Assembly (NCBI RefSeq): GCF_041021955.1
Contig: NZ_CP158375.1
Location: forward strand, 3,336,501 to 3,400,500
Length of the DNA: 64,000 bases
Direction of reading: 5' to 3'
Origin: Caulobacter sp. 73W
Lineage (GTDB): Bacteria > Pseudomonadota > Alphaproteobacteria > Caulobacterales > Caulobacteraceae
This document shows, piece by piece, positions 38,648-45,574 of the stretch (the stretch's first letter is position 1; every line of letters begins with the position of its first letter). A program made the position numbers and the translations under genes. Below the pieces are notes generated by a model. The model saw nothing but the letters and a program-made list of their open reading frames with translations. It did not search any database and was not told the DNA's origin.

Positions 38648-38669
38648 CGGCCTTTTTCAACGAAATCGG
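38648..38669 (-). repeat. Right terminal inverted repeat of the IS
   Basis: Reverse complement matches the left repeat 36947-36968 at 19 of 22 positions. It lies 47 bases after the transposase stop. Confidence 0.75.
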
Positions 38670-38850
38670 CGCATTCCTGACGGATCATGGGTTCGCTCAA
38701 TCTGCGGGTTGCCCAATCGAACGCTGGGCGACGAGCAGCCTTCAGATCCGTTGAGGCGGTGAAGGTGCAGGGACAACCGCTTGAGGCTTGCGAGGAGGGG
38801 AGACCGGAGCGTGGCCTGGAGGCCACGGCATCAAACGACATCGCTCTTGG

Positions 38851-38873
38851 CTATTGCAACTTAGTTGCAATAG
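38851..38873. promoter_or_regulatory. Perfect 11-1-11 palindrome, Fur-like operator candidate
   Basis: CTATTGCAACT, one centre base, then AGTTGCAATAG: a perfect dyad ending 47 bases before the receptor start. The core TGCAACT-N-AGTTGCA has the 7-1-7 geometry of Fur boxes, and the downstream receptor/PepSY pair suits metal control. The base pattern differs from the classical GATAAT box, so the regulator is not settled. Confidence 0.65.
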
Positions 38874-38920
38874 CACCATACGGCGGCGACATTTCCAGCC
38901 AGGCCGCTTCCGAGGGCGTC

Positions 38921-41101
38921 ATGACCAAACAAGTTTCCAAGGCGCCTCTGCGCGCGGCCTTCCTGGCGGGCCTCAGCCTGACGGCCCTGGCCCAGGCGGC
39001 GGCCGCCCAGACCCGCGGCGAGGCGAACGACGTCGATCAGGTCGTGATCACCGCCGCCCGCACCATTCTGCCGGCCAGCGCCCTTCCCCTGACGGTGGAC
39101 GTCGTCGACAGCGAGACCCTGAACCAGCAGGTGATGATCAGCGGCTCGATCATCGACGCCGTCTCGACCCTGTCTCCGTCGTTCTCGCCCACCCGCCAGA
39201 AGCTGTCGGGCGCCGGCGAGAGCCTGCGCGGCCGCTCGCCGCTCTACGCCATCAACGGCATCCCGCAGTCGACGCCGATCCGCGACGGCTCGCGCGACGG
39301 CTACACCATCGACCCGTTCTTCATCGACCGCGTCGAGCTGATCTACGGCTCCAACGCCCTGCAGGGCATCGGCGCCACCGGCGGCGTGGTCAACCAGGTC
39401 ACGGTCGGCCCGCCCAAGGCGGACGGGATTTCGGGCCGCACGCTGGTCCAGGCCACGGGCGGTCACAAGCTGGGCGACTCCGTGGGCGGCAAGGTCGCCG
39501 GCCTGGTCGGCTGGCGAGGCGGCGCGTTCGACGCCACCGCCGGCGTCGCCTACGAGACCCGCGGCGCCTTCTATGACGGCGACGGTCGGCGCATCGGCAT
39601 GGATACCGCCCAAGGCGATGTGCAGGATTCCAAGACCCTGTCGCTGTTCGCCCGCCTCGGCTGGCAGCTCAGCCCCAGCACGCGCCTGGACGTGGTCGGC
39701 AGCCGCTTCGAACTGAAGGGCGACGGCGACTATGTGACCGCCACGGTCGCGGGACGCACGCCCGCCTCCGCGATCCTTCCGACGGACGGAGATAGCGCCA
39801 TCCGTCTTCCGACGACCGCCTTGCGCGGCGAGGTGCCGGGCGACCCGGCCGCCAACCGCGTCGAGACGATCTCGGCGTCCCTCGTCAGCGACGACCTGGC
39901 CGGCGGCGTGCTGAACGCCCAGCTATTCTTCAACCGCACGCGCGACACCTTCGGCGGCGACATCAGCGCCACCTTCCAGGATGCGAGCATCGCGCCGATC
40001 GGCACGCTGTTCGACCAGTCCGCGAACCGTTCGCGCAAGCTGGGCGCGCGGATGAGCTACGAGCGCGCCGTGCCGGGCATCGAGGGGCTGATCGCCACCG
40101 CTGGCCTGGACGCCTTGACCGACACCACCGAGCAGGTCCTGACCGCCACTGGCCGCGCATGGGTGCCGCCGACCAAGTTCCAGAGCATCGCTCCTTTCAT
40201 CCAGGGCAACTACGCCCTGCTGAACGACAAGCTGCGCCTGGCCGGGGGCGTGCGCTTCGAGAACGTCCAGCTGAAGGTCGACGACTTCACCACGCTGGCC
40301 TCCTACGGCTCGCGCAAGGTCAGCGGCGGCGATCCGGAGTTCAAGGCCACGCTGGTCAATGGCGGCGCGGTGTACGAGCCGATCGGGGGCGTGCGCCTCT
40401 ACGCCAGCTATGCCGAAGGCTACACCGTGCCGGACGTGGGCCGCATCCTGCGCGCCATCAACGTGCCCAATGTCGACGTCGAAAGCTATCTGGCGGTAGA
40501 GCCGATCGTGTCCAACAACCGCGAGCTCGGCGCCGAGTTCAAGCGCGGCCCGTTCGACGCCAGCGTGGCTTACTTCTGGTCCAAGTCGAAGTTCGGCCAG
40601 TTCCTGGTCCGCAACGCCGACGGCATCTTCGACGTCCAGCGCCAGGGCGTGGCCATCGAGGGGCTGGAGGTCAACGTGAAGGCCCGCACGCCCGTGCCCG
40701 GCCTGGAGGTCTCGACCGGCTACGCCCGCCTGCGCGGCCAGACCGACACCAATCGGGACGGCAAGGTCGACACCGACCTGGACGGCGCCAACATCTCGCC
40801 CGATCGCCTGAACCTGGCCGCCGACTACCAGACCGGCAAGTGGGCCATGCGCCTGCAGATGCAGAAGTTCATGTCGCGCGACATGCAGAGCGCGGCGGTC
40901 AAGGACGACTTCGAGGGCTATACGGTCGCCGACGCCTTCGTGCGTTACGAGCTGCCGGTCGGTGCGCTGTCGCTGGGTGTCCAGAACCTGTTCGACAAGC
41001 AGTACATCACCTACCACTCGGACACGACCTTGCCCCAGCGGGACAAGTTCTATGCCGGCCGCGGCCGCACCGCGACGCTCGGTTGGGAAGCGCGCTTCTG
41101 A
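38921..41101 (+). CDS. TonB-dependent outer-membrane receptor (siderophore/metal type)
   Basis: A 726-residue receptor; ATG 38921 after GAGGG gives a clean signal peptide (APLRAAFLAGLSLTALAQAA, cleavage near AAAQ). Plug domain from about 35: VDQVVITAARTILPASALPL (TonB-box region), LRGRSPLYAINGIPQSTPIR, FIDRVELIYGSNALQGIGAT. The rest is a beta-barrel with GVRFENVQLKVDDFTT, YASYAEGYTVPDVGR and the C-terminal LGVQNLFDKQYITYHSDTT, ending in Phe as expected for outer-membrane insertion. It overlaps the PepSY gene by one base (TGATG), so they are one operon. A ferric-siderophore substrate is likely from context; the exact ligand is unknown. Confidence 0.93.
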   Translation: MTKQVSKAPLRAAFLAGLSLTALAQAAAAQTRGEANDVDQVVITAARTILPASALPLTVDVVDSETLNQQVMISGSIIDAVSTLSPSFSPTRQKLSGAGESLRGRSPLYAINGIPQSTPIRDGSRDGYTIDPFFIDRVELIYGSNALQGIGATGGVVNQVTVGPPKADGISGRTLVQATGGHKLGDSVGGKVAGLVGWRGGAFDATAGVAYETRGAFYDGDGRRIGMDTAQGDVQDSKTLSLFARLGWQLSPSTRLDVVGSRFELKGDGDYVTATVAGRTPASAILPTDGDSAIRLPTTALRGEVPGDPAANRVETISASLVSDDLAGGVLNAQLFFNRTRDTFGGDISATFQDASIAPIGTLFDQSANRSRKLGARMSYERAVPGIEGLIATAGLDALTDTTEQVLTATGRAWVPPTKFQSIAPFIQGNYALLNDKLRLAGGVRFENVQLKVDDFTTLASYGSRKVSGGDPEFKATLVNGGAVYEPIGGVRLYASYAEGYTVPDVGRILRAINVPNVDVESYLAVEPIVSNNRELGAEFKRGPFDASVAYFWSKSKFGQFLVRNADGIFDVQRQGVAIEGLEVNVKARTPVPGLEVSTGYARLRGQTDTNRDGKVDTDLDGANISPDRLNLAADYQTGKWAMRLQMQKFMSRDMQSAAVKDDFEGYTVADAFVRYELPVGALSLGVQNLFDKQYITYHSDTTLPQRDKFYAGRGRTATLGWEARF

Positions 41102-42234
41102 TGAAGACCCTGCGCCTGCTGCATCGCTGGGCAGGAGGCCTGATCGGCCTTCTGCTGGCGCTCCTGGGCCTGACCGGCACGCTGCTGGTGCACGAGGACG
41201 CCTGGCTGCGCGCCACCGTGCCCCACGCGACCGACGCCCAGCGGCAGGACACCGCCACCCTGGCGGCGACGTTGACCCGGGTCTTCTCCGCCGAGGACCG
41301 TCCGCGCTCCATCGTGCTGGCGACGGCGGAGCAGGGCCTCAACAGGCTGAGCTACAAGGCCGAGCAGCAAGGCGCCTATGCCGATCAGGACGGCCGGATC
41401 GTCCTGGGTTGGACCTCGATATGGGCGCGCCCCGAGGTTTGGCTGTTCGTCTTTCACCACTACCTGTTCGCCGGCGACGTGGGGAAGGTCATCACCGGCG
41501 TCGCGGGCCTGGTCGGGCTGGGCTTCGTGGTCACCGGCCTGATCCTGTGGTGGCCGACGCGGCGGATGTTCCATGCTCGCGCCTGGCCACGACTGATGAA
41601 GCGGGCGGCCATCGTCCATCATCACCGCGACCTGGGCGTGCTGGTCGCGCCGCTGCTGATCGTCTCGCTGACCACCGGCGCGGCCATGAACCTCAAGTGG
41701 TTCTCGCAGGCCCTGCGCGCGCCGTTCACCCCGCCGTCGGTCATGCAGCAGGCGTCGGCCCCGCCCAGGATCGAGGGCGGCGAGTTCGCCGAGGATCTCG
41801 ACTGGGCCAAGGTGATCGGCGCGGCCAAGGCCCGCTATCCCGGCGCCGAGGTGCGGATCGTCACCCCTCCGGCCAAGGCCGGCGGCCTGATCTCGATCCG
41901 CCTGCGCCAGCAGGCCGAGTGGCTGCCCAATGGGCGAACCATGGCCTGGTTCGACCCCGCCGACGGCCGCATGGTCGCCACGCGCGACGCCCAGACCCTG
42001 CCCCTGGGATCTCGGATCGCCAACGCCGATTTCCCGCTGCACGCGGCAAAGGTCGGGGGGCTGCCCTATCGCCTGGTGATGACGGTCTGCGGCCTGGCCC
42101 TGACGCTGCTGGGCACGCTGGCTGTGGTGACCTTCTGGGGCAATCCCAGCGGCCTGCCCAAGCGCAAGAAGAAGGCGGTCAAGAAGATGCGGCCTGCGGG
42201 CGGCGAGACGCCTGTTCCGGCAAGCCGCGCCTGA
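41101..42234 (+). CDS. PepSY-associated transmembrane protein
   Basis: A 377-residue inner-membrane protein of the PepSY_TM family, often paired with siderophore receptors and thought to reduce the ferric-siderophore in the periplasm. First helix in LRLLHRWAGGLIGLLLALLG, then a periplasmic PepSY segment, a His-containing helix pair (EVWLFVFHHYLFAGDVGKVI, IVHHHRDLGVLVAPLLIVSL) and a last helix near 340 (RLVMTVCGLALTLLGTLAVV). The conserved His residues could bind haem. The tail KRKKKAVKKMRP is cytoplasmic-type. Translationally coupled to the receptor. Confidence 0.92.
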   Translation: MKTLRLLHRWAGGLIGLLLALLGLTGTLLVHEDAWLRATVPHATDAQRQDTATLAATLTRVFSAEDRPRSIVLATAEQGLNRLSYKAEQQGAYADQDGRIVLGWTSIWARPEVWLFVFHHYLFAGDVGKVITGVAGLVGLGFVVTGLILWWPTRRMFHARAWPRLMKRAAIVHHHRDLGVLVAPLLIVSLTTGAAMNLKWFSQALRAPFTPPSVMQQASAPPRIEGGEFAEDLDWAKVIGAAKARYPGAEVRIVTPPAKAGGLISIRLRQQAEWLPNGRTMAWFDPADGRMVATRDAQTLPLGSRIANADFPLHAAKVGGLPYRLVMTVCGLALTLLGTLAVVTFWGNPSGLPKRKKKAVKKMRPAGGETPVPASRA

Positions 42235-42243
42235 GCCGGCCTC

Positions 42244-42660
42244 TCACATCTTTTCGCCCGGCAGTGCCGCCGCCTGTTTCACCCAGTCGATGAGCCGGGC
42301 TTCGTCCAGCGGCTCTCCCTCGCGGATGTGGAGATAGCGGACGCGGTCCTGCTTGGACGGCTCGGGCGGGACAGGTTCGAGGGACGCGCCGTTGAAGAAG
42401 GCGATCTTGATGTACTTGGCGAAGACGTGGACGCCCAGGAACCAGCCTTTGCCCTCGATCCCGTAGAGGGGCGAGTTCCATTTGACCGCCTTGGTCACGC
42501 CCGGGACAGCCTGTTCGATCAAGGCGTCGAGGCGGCGGCCCGCCTCGCTTTTCCAACCGGGCATGGCGGCGATATAGGCCTGGACGGGCGCGTCGCCGTA
42601 GCCCTTGGCGATCTGGGGATTGCCGCCGGAGAGGCGCTTGGGCTCGGGCTTTTCGGTCAT
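42244..42660 (-). CDS. DUF1801 protein
   Basis: A 138-residue DUF1801 (YdhG/YdeI-like) protein. Diagnostic core: VQAYIAAMPGWKSEAGRRLD, LIEQAVPGVTKAVKWNSPLY, GVHVFAKYIKIAFFNGASLE and the end YLHIREGEPLDEARLIDWV. The family has a ferredoxin-like or frataxin-like fold and no settled function. It is the last of three leftward genes with the SRPBCC and ArsR genes, and a distant paralogue lies at 43508. Such sets (ArsR, SRPBCC, DUF1801) are common in alphaproteobacteria. Confidence 0.88.
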   Translation of the reverse strand: MTEKPEPKRLSGGNPQIAKGYGDAPVQAYIAAMPGWKSEAGRRLDALIEQAVPGVTKAVKWNSPLYGIEGKGWFLGVHVFAKYIKIAFFNGASLEPVPPEPSKQDRVRYLHIREGEPLDEARLIDWVKQAAALPGEKM

Positions 42661-42675
42661 GGCGTGTCTCCTTGA

Positions 42676-43095
42676 TCAGTCCGGGCGGCCAGCGACCCGT
42701 TCGAGCTTTTCGAGGAAGCTCTTCCAGCCGTGATGGGCGCCGCCGAACGCCTGCTTCTGATCGGGGCGGAAGCCGCTCTGCTCCACCCGTAGGTGCGTGC
42801 CGGCTTCGGTGGGAGTGAGGGTGAAGGTCACGACGCTACGCAGGTCGTAAGCGGGATCCTCGTGCTCGAAGTTCCAGGTGTAGGCCAAGGTGTGGTGAGG
42901 CTGGACCTCGAGCACCTCGCAGTCGAGCACGCCGCCCCATTCGCCGCGCAGGTTGAAGCGGTGGCCGACGCTGGGCGCGAAGTCGTTCTGCATCAACCAC
43001 GCCTCGATCAGGTGCGGCTGGGTAAGGGCGCGCCAGAGCTTCTCCGGCGGGAAGGGGAAGTCGCGCTCGATGGCGACAGTGCGGGTGTCGGTCAT
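42676..43095 (-). CDS. SRPBCC/AHSA1-family protein
   Basis: A 139-residue START-like ligand-binding protein. AHSA1 pattern: VAIERDFPFPPEKLWRALTQ, HLIEAWLMQNDFAPSVGHRF, WGGVLDCEVLEVQPHHTLAY, VTFTLTPTEAGTHLRVEQSG, HHGWKSFLEKLERV. The fold has a deep hydrophobic cavity; the ligand is unknown. The start overlaps the ArsR gene stop in ATGA (43092-43095), so the regulator and this protein are co-translated. Confidence 0.9.
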   Translation of the reverse strand: MTDTRTVAIERDFPFPPEKLWRALTQPHLIEAWLMQNDFAPSVGHRFNLRGEWGGVLDCEVLEVQPHHTLAYTWNFEHEDPAYDLRSVVTFTLTPTEAGTHLRVEQSGFRPDQKQAFGGAHHGWKSFLEKLERVAGRPD

Positions 43096-43421
43096 TGATC
43101 CATCCTCTTGAGCAAATCCTCGAGCTTGTCGAAGCGCGCCTCCCAGAAGCCGGTCATTCGGCCCGTCCACTCGACGAGGGGGGCCAGAGCTCCGGGCTGG
43201 GCGCTGTAGTGGGTCTGGCGGCCCTCCTGCCGGTCGCGGACCAGGCCGGCCTGCTTGAGGTGGGCCAGGTGCTTTGAGACGGCCGGCTGGGAGACGCCCG
43301 CTTGGGCCGTGAGCGCGCCGACGGTCTGTTCGCCGTCCCGGCACAGCCGCTCGAAAAGCGCGCGGCGGGTCGGGTCGGCCAGGGTCCGGAAAAGATCTTC
43401 AGGCGTCGGCGTCATATTCAT
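43092..43421 (-). CDS. ArsR-family transcriptional regulator
   Basis: A 109-residue winged-helix repressor: EDLFRTLADPTRRALFERLC, recognition region AQAGVSQPAVSKHLAHLKQA and wing VRDRQEGRQTHYSAQP. No metal-binding Cys pair (ELCVCDL type) is present, as is usual for ArsR proteins paired with AHSA1-type genes. It is first in the leftward operon and diverges from the DUF1801 gene at 43508. The intergenic dyad 43445-43462 is the likely operator. ATG 43421 or 43415 could both serve as start. Confidence 0.92.
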   Translation of the reverse strand: MNMTPTPEDLFRTLADPTRRALFERLCRDGEQTVGALTAQAGVSQPAVSKHLAHLKQAGLVRDRQEGRQTHYSAQPGALAPLVEWTGRMTGFWEARFDKLEDLLKRMDQ

Positions 43422-43444
43422 AACTCGTCGGCTATTGATCGTTT

Positions 43445-43462
43445 CATAACCGTGAGGTTATG
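43445..43462. promoter_or_regulatory. Inverted repeat between arsR and DUF1801 gene, operator candidate
   Basis: CATAACC-GTGA-GGTTATG is a perfect 7-base dyad with a 4-base spacer in the 86-base divergent intergenic region. A related half-site TCATAACTC lies at 43418-43426 at the ArsR start. Position suits autoregulation by the ArsR protein and control of both directions. Confidence 0.55.
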
Positions 43463-43507
43463 TTTTGGTCAAGCGGCGATCGCGACCGCGCTTTGGGAGC
43501 AGGACCG

Positions 43508-43903
43508 ATGAAGAAGAGGACCCCCGGCGACGACCGGCCCGCCTCGCAGCTGATCGACCAGAAGATCGCCAGTCTGGGCGACTGGCGCGGCGAGGTCATG
43601 GCCCGCGTCCGCGTCCTAATCCATGAGGCGATCCCCGACGCGATCGAAGAATGGAAGTGGGCCGTGCCGGTGTGGGAGAGCGACGGCATCGTGTGCACGG
43701 GCGAGACCTACAAGGCGGCGGTGAAGCTGACCTTCGCCAAGGGCGCGGCGGTGGCCGATCCCGCCGGGCTGTTCAATTCCAGCCTGGAGGGAAACACCCG
43801 GCGCGCCATCGACATCCGCCAGGGCGAGGCCCTCGATGAGGCCGCGTTCAAGGCGCTGATCTACGCCGCCGCACAGGTGAACCGGGCGGCGAAGACGGGC
43901 TGA
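43508..43903 (+). CDS. DUF1801 protein
   Basis: A 131-residue protein related to the DUF1801 gene at 42244: EVMARVRVLIHEAIPDAIEE, WKWAVPVWESDGIVCTGETY, KLTFAKGAAVADPAGLFNSS, ALDEAAFKALIYAAAQVNRA. Function unknown. AGGA precedes ATG 43508. It is divergent from the arsR operon and probably shares its operator. Confidence 0.87.
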   Translation: MKKRTPGDDRPASQLIDQKIASLGDWRGEVMARVRVLIHEAIPDAIEEWKWAVPVWESDGIVCTGETYKAAVKLTFAKGAAVADPAGLFNSSLEGNTRRAIDIRQGEALDEAAFKALIYAAAQVNRAAKTG

Positions 43904-43989
43904 GCCACCCGGCGCGGCCACCGCCCGCGACATCAATCGTCACATTCCCGCCCTTGACCTTCGGGGCGGCGCACGGCTTGTGAAGGGCG

Positions 43990-45543
43990 ATGGCAGTCGA
44001 TGATCTCCGCTCGGGCGCGCCGCGCCGCGACGTCTTCACCGGCCTGGCGGCGCTCGCCGGCCTGATGCTCGCCCCCAGCTTCGCCAAGGCGCAGGCCGCC
44101 GCGCCGGCTCAGCCGTTCTCGCAGGACTGGCTGCGCGCACAGGCCAGGGCGCTGGCTGGCGCGCCGTACAAGGCGCCGCCGGCGGGCAAGTCCCAGCTGG
44201 AGGGGCTGACCTACGACCAGTACCGGATGATCCGGTTCAACAAGGCGCGGCAGCTGTGGGGCAAGGAGGCCCTGCCGTTCCGGGCCGAGTTCTTCCCGCC
44301 GGCCTTCATGTATCCGCGCCCCGTCGCCCTGTTCGAGGTCGCGGGCGGACAGGCGCGGCCGATCGCCTACGAGGCGGACTTCTTCACCTTCCCCGACGGG
44401 CACAAGGCCTCGGGCGAGAACATGGGCGGGTTCTCGGGCCTGCGCCTGCTATGGCCGATCAACCGGCCGGACATCCTGGACGAGATCGGGGTGTTCCAGG
44501 GCGCGAGCTATTTCCGCAGCCTGGGCAAGGGCAACTTCTACGGCGCCTCGGCGCGGGGCCTGGCGATCGGGACCGGCGAGCCCAACGAGGAGTTCCCCGT
44601 CTTCGACGCCTTCTGGATCGAGCGGCCCGCGGCGGAGCAGGACCATGTGGTCGTCCACGCCCTGATGAACAGCCCGAGCGTGGCGGGGGCCTACAGCTTC
44701 CGCATCACGCCGGGACAGAACACGGTCTATGAGGTCGACGCGGCGCTCTATCCGCGCAAGACCATCGAAAAAGGCGGCGTGGCCGCCATGAGCAGCATGT
44801 ACCTGTTCGGTCTGGCCGACAGGCCGGACGATCACGACTTCCGCACCTCGGTCCACGACAGCGACGGCCTGGCCATGTGGACCGGTCGGGGCGAGCGGAT
44901 CTGGCGGCCCCTGGCCAACCCGAAGTCCCTTCGCTTGAGCTCGTTCGAGGACGAGAGCCCGCGCGGGTTCGGCCTGTCGCAGCGCGAGCGCGAGCTGGAG
45001 GCCTATGGCGACCTGGAAGCCCGATACGAGAAGCGGCCGGGCATCTGGGTCGAGCCCCTGGACGACTGGGGCCCTGGCCGTGTCCACCTGGTGGAGATCG
45101 CCACCCGCAAGGAGACCGACGACAACATCGCCATCTTCTGGCGGCCGATCACGCCGTGGAAGGCGGGCCAGGAAGTGAAGCTGCGCTATCGCCTGCACTT
45201 TGGCGACGAGCCCTATCCCAGCCCGCTGGCGCGTGTGCGCCGCACGCGGGCCGGGGACATCATCCAGGAAGGCGCCCAGGGCGGCGCCGAGGCGCGGATG
45301 TTCACCATCGACTTCGAGGGCGTCGCCCCCGACGCCAAGGGGCTCTACGAGGACGTCGAGGTCGAGATGGAGATCCGGGGCGGCGAGCTGATCTGGCGCG
45401 CCGTCGGACCCTATCCGGCGCCAAACGCCGCCCGCGCCGCCTTCGGCTTCAAGCCCACGTCTCGCGAGGTGGAGTTGATGCTGCGCCTGAAGCGGGGCGG
45501 GCAGCCGGTGTCGGAGACCTGGCGCCATCGCTGGAGCGCGTGA
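43990..45543 (+). CDS. Periplasmic glucan biosynthesis protein (OpgD/OpgG family)
   Basis: A 517-residue MdoG/MdoD-family protein needed for branching or shaping osmoregulated periplasmic glucans. The N-terminus has a twin-arginine-like signal (GAPRRDVFTGLAALAGLMLA, cleavage near AKA), as known for OpgD rather than OpgG. Family segments: LTYDQYRMIRFNKARQLWG, FFPPAFMYPRPVALFEVAGG, SYFRSLGKGNFYGASARGLA, MSSMYLFGLADRPDDHDFR, VHDSDGLAMWTGRGERIWRP. Length normal. The glucan glucosyltransferase gene is not adjacent. Confidence 0.92.
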   Translation: MAVDDLRSGAPRRDVFTGLAALAGLMLAPSFAKAQAAAPAQPFSQDWLRAQARALAGAPYKAPPAGKSQLEGLTYDQYRMIRFNKARQLWGKEALPFRAEFFPPAFMYPRPVALFEVAGGQARPIAYEADFFTFPDGHKASGENMGGFSGLRLLWPINRPDILDEIGVFQGASYFRSLGKGNFYGASARGLAIGTGEPNEEFPVFDAFWIERPAAEQDHVVVHALMNSPSVAGAYSFRITPGQNTVYEVDAALYPRKTIEKGGVAAMSSMYLFGLADRPDDHDFRTSVHDSDGLAMWTGRGERIWRPLANPKSLRLSSFEDESPRGFGLSQRERELEAYGDLEARYEKRPGIWVEPLDDWGPGRVHLVEIATRKETDDNIAIFWRPITPWKAGQEVKLRYRLHFGDEPYPSPLARVRRTRAGDIIQEGAQGGAEARMFTIDFEGVAPDAKGLYEDVEVEMEIRGGELIWRAVGPYPAPNAARAAFGFKPTSREVELMLRLKRGGQPVSETWRHRWSA

Positions 45544-45574
45544 GGCGGCAGCGGCCTGATCGACATCGCCATGG

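Larger units (their letters stand above)
36947..38669. mobile_element. IS1182-like insertion sequence
   Basis: A 1.7-kb element bounded by 22-base inverted repeats: left 36947-36968 (CGGATTGTGTTGAAAAAGGC then CG) and the reverse complement of 38648-38669, identical at 19 of 22 positions including 14 in a row (GTTGAAAAAGGCCG). It holds one complete transposase gene on the plus strand and a 55-codon gene on the minus strand next to the left end. True ends may extend a few bases further out; no target duplication was recognised. Confidence 0.75.
38602..38920. other. 319-base gap: right IS end and TonB-receptor promoter
   Basis: Contains the right inverted repeat (38648-38669), about 180 bases with no gene, then the 38851-38873 palindrome and the start region of the receptor gene. 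A rightward reading from 38687 in frame with the receptor lacks a signal peptide and is rejected. Confidence 0.5.
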
